A stretch of 64,000 bases of DNA from Streptomyces sp. NBC_01476 (GTDB lineage: Bacteria > Actinomycetota > Actinomycetes > Streptomycetales > Streptomycetaceae). The stretch is taken from assembly GCF_036227265.1 (NCBI RefSeq), contig NZ_CP109446.1, positions 1,029,501 to 1,093,500 on the forward strand, read 5' to 3'. Numbering within the stretch: position 1 is the first letter of the stretch; each line of letters starts with the position of its first letter. Below the pieces are notes generated by a model, which saw nothing but the letters and a program-made list of their open reading frames with translations, was not told the origin of the DNA and did not search any database. A program made the position numbers and the translations under genes. Positions 61,299-64,000 of the stretch are shown piece after piece.

Positions 61299-63376
61299 TG
61301 GGGGCCCACCGGATAGCCGTCGACACCGGCGGCACCTTCACCGACTTCGTACTGCTCGACGAGAGCAGCGGCGAGGTCTCCATCGCCAAGATCCTCTCCT
61401 CGCCCGCCGATCCGTCGGTCGCGGTGATCGCCGGTGTTCGGCGCTTCCTGGACGAGGCGGCCGGCCGCACCGTGTCGTCCTTCTGCCACGGCACCACGGT
61501 CGGCACCAACGCCCTGCTGGAGGAGAAGGGGGCCCGCACCGGGCTGCTGGTCACCGAGGGCTTCCGCGGCATCTACGAGATCATGGAGCAGTCCCGGCCG
61601 CACGGCCCCGCCCTGTTCGACCTGGCCTACGACAAACCCGCGCTGCTGGCCCCGGAGTTCCGGACCGGCGAGGTCCGTGAGCGGGTCGGCCACCGCGGTG
61701 AGGTGCTGCTGCCGCTGGACGAGGACGCGCTGCGCGCGACCCTGCGCGGGCTGCGCGGCCGGCAGATCGAGTCGATCGCCGTCTGCCTGCTCTTCTCCTA
61801 CCTCCATCCGGCGCACGAGCGGCGGGTGCTGGAGCTGGTCCGCGAGGAACTGCCCGGCTGCTACGTGTCGTTGAGCTCCGAGGTGCTGCCGCAGATCCGC
61901 GAGTACACCCGGCTGAGCACCACTGTGGTCAACGCGTATCTGCAGCCGATCGTGCAGCGTTATCTGACCAGTCTGCGCGAACGGCTGCACGGCCTGGGTG
62001 TCACCACGGGACAGGCGTATGTGATGCAGTCCAACGGCGGCACCGCCACCTTCGGCAAGGCCGCCGAGAAGGCCGCCGCGACGCTGCTGTCCGGGCCGGC
62101 CGGCGGGGTGACGGCGGGCGCGCGGATCAGCGCGATGTACGGCATCGACAAGGTGATCACCTTCGACATGGGCGGCACGTCCTGCGATGTGGCGCTGATC
62201 GAGGGCGGCCGGCCGCGGCTCGGTCACGGCGGTCTTATCGGCGGGCGGCAGGTCGGCCTGACCGCGCTGGAGATCGACACCGTCTCGGCCGGCGGCGGCA
62301 CACTCGCCTCCGTCGACGCCCAGGGGGTGCTCAAGGTCGGCCCGGACAGCGCCGGTTCTGTGCCCGGGCCGGCCTGTTACGGCGGCGGCGGGACGCGGCC
62401 CACCGTCACCGACGCCAATCTCGCCCTCGGCTACTTCAGCGAGCGGTCCCGGCTCGGCGGTTCGCTCGCACTGGACACCGGCGCCGCGCTGGCCGCGCTG
62501 CGCGAGCATGTCGCACGCCCGCTCGGGCTCGACCCGCAGGACGCCGCCCGCGGCATCGTCGACGTGGTCAACACCCAGATGCAGGAGGCGATCAAGGGCA
62601 TCTCCACCATGCACGGCTACGACCTGCGGGACTTCGTCCTGGTCGCGTTCGGCGGCGCCGGTCCTGTGCACGCCGCGGCGCTCGCCGCCGAACTCCACAT
62701 GGCCGGCGTCATCGTGCCCGCGCACCCCGGTGTGTTCTCCGCGCTGGGACTGCTGATGGCCGACGTGCAGCACGACCACGTACGCTCCCGGCTCGATCCG
62801 CTGGCCGGGCTGCGGCCGGCCCGGGTCCGTGCGGTCTTCGACGAACTGGCGGCGACCGCCACCGCCGAACTGCGCGCCGAGGGCTTCGACCCGGCGGCGA
62901 TCGAGATCGACCGCGCCCTCGACATCCGCTACGCGGGCCAGGGGTACGAGGTGACCGTGCCGGTCCCCGCGGACGCGCTCGACGCCGGCGACCTCGACAT
63001 CGTCCGCAAGGCCTTCGACGACGAGCACCTGGAGCGCTTCGGGCACGCCGCCCTGGGCGAGGCCGCCGAGATCGTCTCCTACCGGGTCACCGGCCGCGGC
63101 CTGGTGCCGCCGGTCCGGCTGCCGCAGTACGCGCCGGCCGGCACGCCCCTGGCCGCCGCCGAGGTGGAACGGCGGCCGGTGCGCTTCGGCGCCGAACTGC
63201 TGGACTGCCCGGTCTACGCCCGTGAACGCCTCGACGTGGGAACGGTGTTCACCGGCCCCGCCGTCATCGATCAGGAGGACACCACCGTGGTCGTACTGCC
63301 CGGCCAGCAGGTCACCGTCGACCAGTGGCTCAACTTGTTCCTGGCCCCGGCCGCCCCTGAGGGGGACCCGCGATGA
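61298..63376 (+). CDS. hyuA: Hydantoinase A / N-methylhydantoinase subunit (oxoprolinase family)
   Basis: 692 residues, a normal HyuA length. IAVDTGGTFTDFVLLD (5-20) and FDMGGTSCDVALIEGG (about 287) are the two ATP-binding actin-fold motifs; FGGAGPVHAAALA near 450 completes it. With HyuB it opens a cyclic imide or amide (hydantoin, 5-oxoproline-like) using ATP. Overlaps the dehydrogenase stop by one base and the HyuB start by 4 nt (ATGA). Confidence 0.93.
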   Translation: MGAHRIAVDTGGTFTDFVLLDESSGEVSIAKILSSPADPSVAVIAGVRRFLDEAAGRTVSSFCHGTTVGTNALLEEKGARTGLLVTEGFRGIYEIMEQSRPHGPALFDLAYDKPALLAPEFRTGEVRERVGHRGEVLLPLDEDALRATLRGLRGRQIESIAVCLLFSYLHPAHERRVLELVREELPGCYVSLSSEVLPQIREYTRLSTTVVNAYLQPIVQRYLTSLRERLHGLGVTTGQAYVMQSNGGTATFGKAAEKAAATLLSGPAGGVTAGARISAMYGIDKVITFDMGGTSCDVALIEGGRPRLGHGGLIGGRQVGLTALEIDTVSAGGGTLASVDAQGVLKVGPDSAGSVPGPACYGGGGTRPTVTDANLALGYFSERSRLGGSLALDTGAALAALREHVARPLGLDPQDAARGIVDVVNTQMQEAIKGISTMHGYDLRDFVLVAFGGAGPVHAAALAAELHMAGVIVPAHPGVFSALGLLMADVQHDHVRSRLDPLAGLRPARVRAVFDELAATATAELRAEGFDPAAIEIDRALDIRYAGQGYEVTVPVPADALDAGDLDIVRKAFDDEHLERFGHAALGEAAEIVSYRVTGRGLVPPVRLPQYAPAGTPLAAAEVERRPVRFGAELLDCPVYARERLDVGTVFTGPAVIDQEDTTVVVLPGQQVTVDQWLNLFLAPAAPEGDPR

Positions 63377-64000
63377 GTACCGACCCGATCACCTTCCAGG
63401 TGCTGCGCGCCCGGCTGTCCGGGGTGGTGCAGGAGATGCAGTTCGCCCTCTTCCGGACCGGCTTCTCCACCATCATCCGGGAGTCCCAGGACGCCTCGTG
63501 CGCGCTGCTCGACCCGGCCGGCAAGGTCGTCGCCCAGCATGTCGTCCTGCCGCTGCACATCGGCGCCTTCCCGGCCTGCGCCGCCGCGGTGCTGGCCGAG
63601 TACGGCGAAGGGCTGCGGCCAGGGGACGCGTACCTGATCAACCACACCTACGAGGGCGCCAGCCCGCACGCGCCGGACTTCTTCATCATCTGCCCGGTCT
63701 TCACCGACGGTGAACTGCTCGGCTTCGCCGCCAGCATGGCCCACAAGGGCGACATCGGCGGCCCGGTGCCGGGCAGTTGCTCGGCGCGGGCGACCGAGAT
63801 CTACAACGAGGGACTGCACCTGCCCGCCGTCCGCTACCAGCGCGGCTACCGGACGGTCCGCGAGCTGGAGCGGATCGTCGCCGCCAACAGCCGTACGCCC
63901 GAGGTGGTGGTCGGCGACATGCGCGGCCAGCTCGGCGCGGTGCGCCTCGGTGAGCGCCGGCTGCGGGAGATCGCCGCCAAGCACGGCCTGGCCGGACTGC
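63373..64000 (+). CDS. hyuB: Hydantoinase B subunit, 5' part only (runs off the window)
   Basis: First 209 residues seen. MSTDPITFQVLRARLSGVVQEM, SQDASCALLDPAGKVVAQHVVLPLHIGA and MAHKGDIGGPVPGSCS are HyuB landmarks; His and Asp of HKGD are conserved. Partner of HyuA, translationally coupled. Remainder lies outside. Confidence 0.93.
   Translation, partial: MSTDPITFQVLRARLSGVVQEMQFALFRTGFSTIIRESQDASCALLDPAGKVVAQHVVLPLHIGAFPACAAAVLAEYGEGLRPGDAYLINHTYEGASPHAPDFFIICPVFTDGELLGFAASMAHKGDIGGPVPGSCSARATEIYNEGLHLPAVRYQRGYRTVRELERIVAANSRTPEVVVGDMRGQLGAVRLGERRLREIAAKHGLAGL

Noticed and set aside
60482..63046. Very long minus-strand open frame opposite the dehydrogenase and hydantoinase A
   Set aside because: Spans two well-defined + strand genes and their junction; translation is compositionally biased and matches nothing.

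Overview
The window is high-GC DNA with strong G/C third-position bias, GTG and TTG starts and dense antisense open frames. It also carries Tat-secreted hydrolases, ABC sugar importers without their own ATPase, a SigB/F-type sigma factor and a long-extension ECF sigma factor. All of this points to a Streptomyces or close relative (Streptomycetaceae), in chromosomal DNA of accessory character. No rRNA, tRNA, CRISPR array, transposase or prophage gene was seen.

Layout. 1-3316 (minus): a three-gene succinate dehydrogenase/fumarate reductase operon (sdhC-sdhA-sdhB, sdhB cut by the window start), facing a divergent LysR regulator. 4422-5689: a cupin protein divergent from an AraC regulator. 5724-9721: divergent Tat-exported phospholipase C and purple-acid-phosphatase-like phosphoesterase, together a plausible phospholipid-phosphate scavenging pair. 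9903-14665: a cytoplasmic GH9-like enzyme, an SLT lytic transglycosylase, a methyltransferase and a cis-prenyl transferase. 15097-17273: an MFS exporter with its TetR regulator. 17367-21664: a zinc-ribbon protein, an NTF2-like protein, a MerR regulator, a tiny zinc-independent bL36 paralogue, a phenylalanine-repeat disordered protein and a UPF0104 membrane protein. 21693-23352: a LysG/LysE-type divergent pair. 23401-29839: a PAS-GAF-SpoIIE phosphatase, an aldo/keto reductase, an SDR and a TetR that share an operator sequence, and an SGNH hydrolase.

29872-48907 is a carbohydrate region. It holds a LacI regulator divergent from a secreted GH92 mannosidase with a C-terminal F5/8 (CBM32-like) domain, a glgA/glgM-glgC operon, and a Tat-exported GH71/99-like protein with a beta-trefoil tail. 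A GNAT enzyme with a 31-residue Cys peptide and a SigB/F-family sigma factor follow. A coherent uptake operon closes the region (LacI; binding lipoprotein; two permeases; GH31; GH39-like), with a TCGAA-N4-TTCGA operator in front of both the regulator and the binding-protein gene.

49081-56924: an MFS transporter, a DUF1275 protein, a DGPF protein plus ECF42-type sigma factor, a TetR/quinone-reductase divergent pair followed by a 20-bp tandem hairpin array, and a GH3 lipoprotein. 57295-64000: a probable six-gene operon with an SsuABC/NMT1-like importer, a 3-hydroxyisobutyrate-dehydrogenase-like enzyme, hydantoinase A and the start of hydantoinase B. It looks like uptake and ring-opening of an unidentified cyclic amide.

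The most interesting items are regulatory circuits readable from repeated operators, the GNAT-micropeptide pair, the FSSP-repeat protein and the tandem hairpin array. Functions come from motif reading only; no database search was run.
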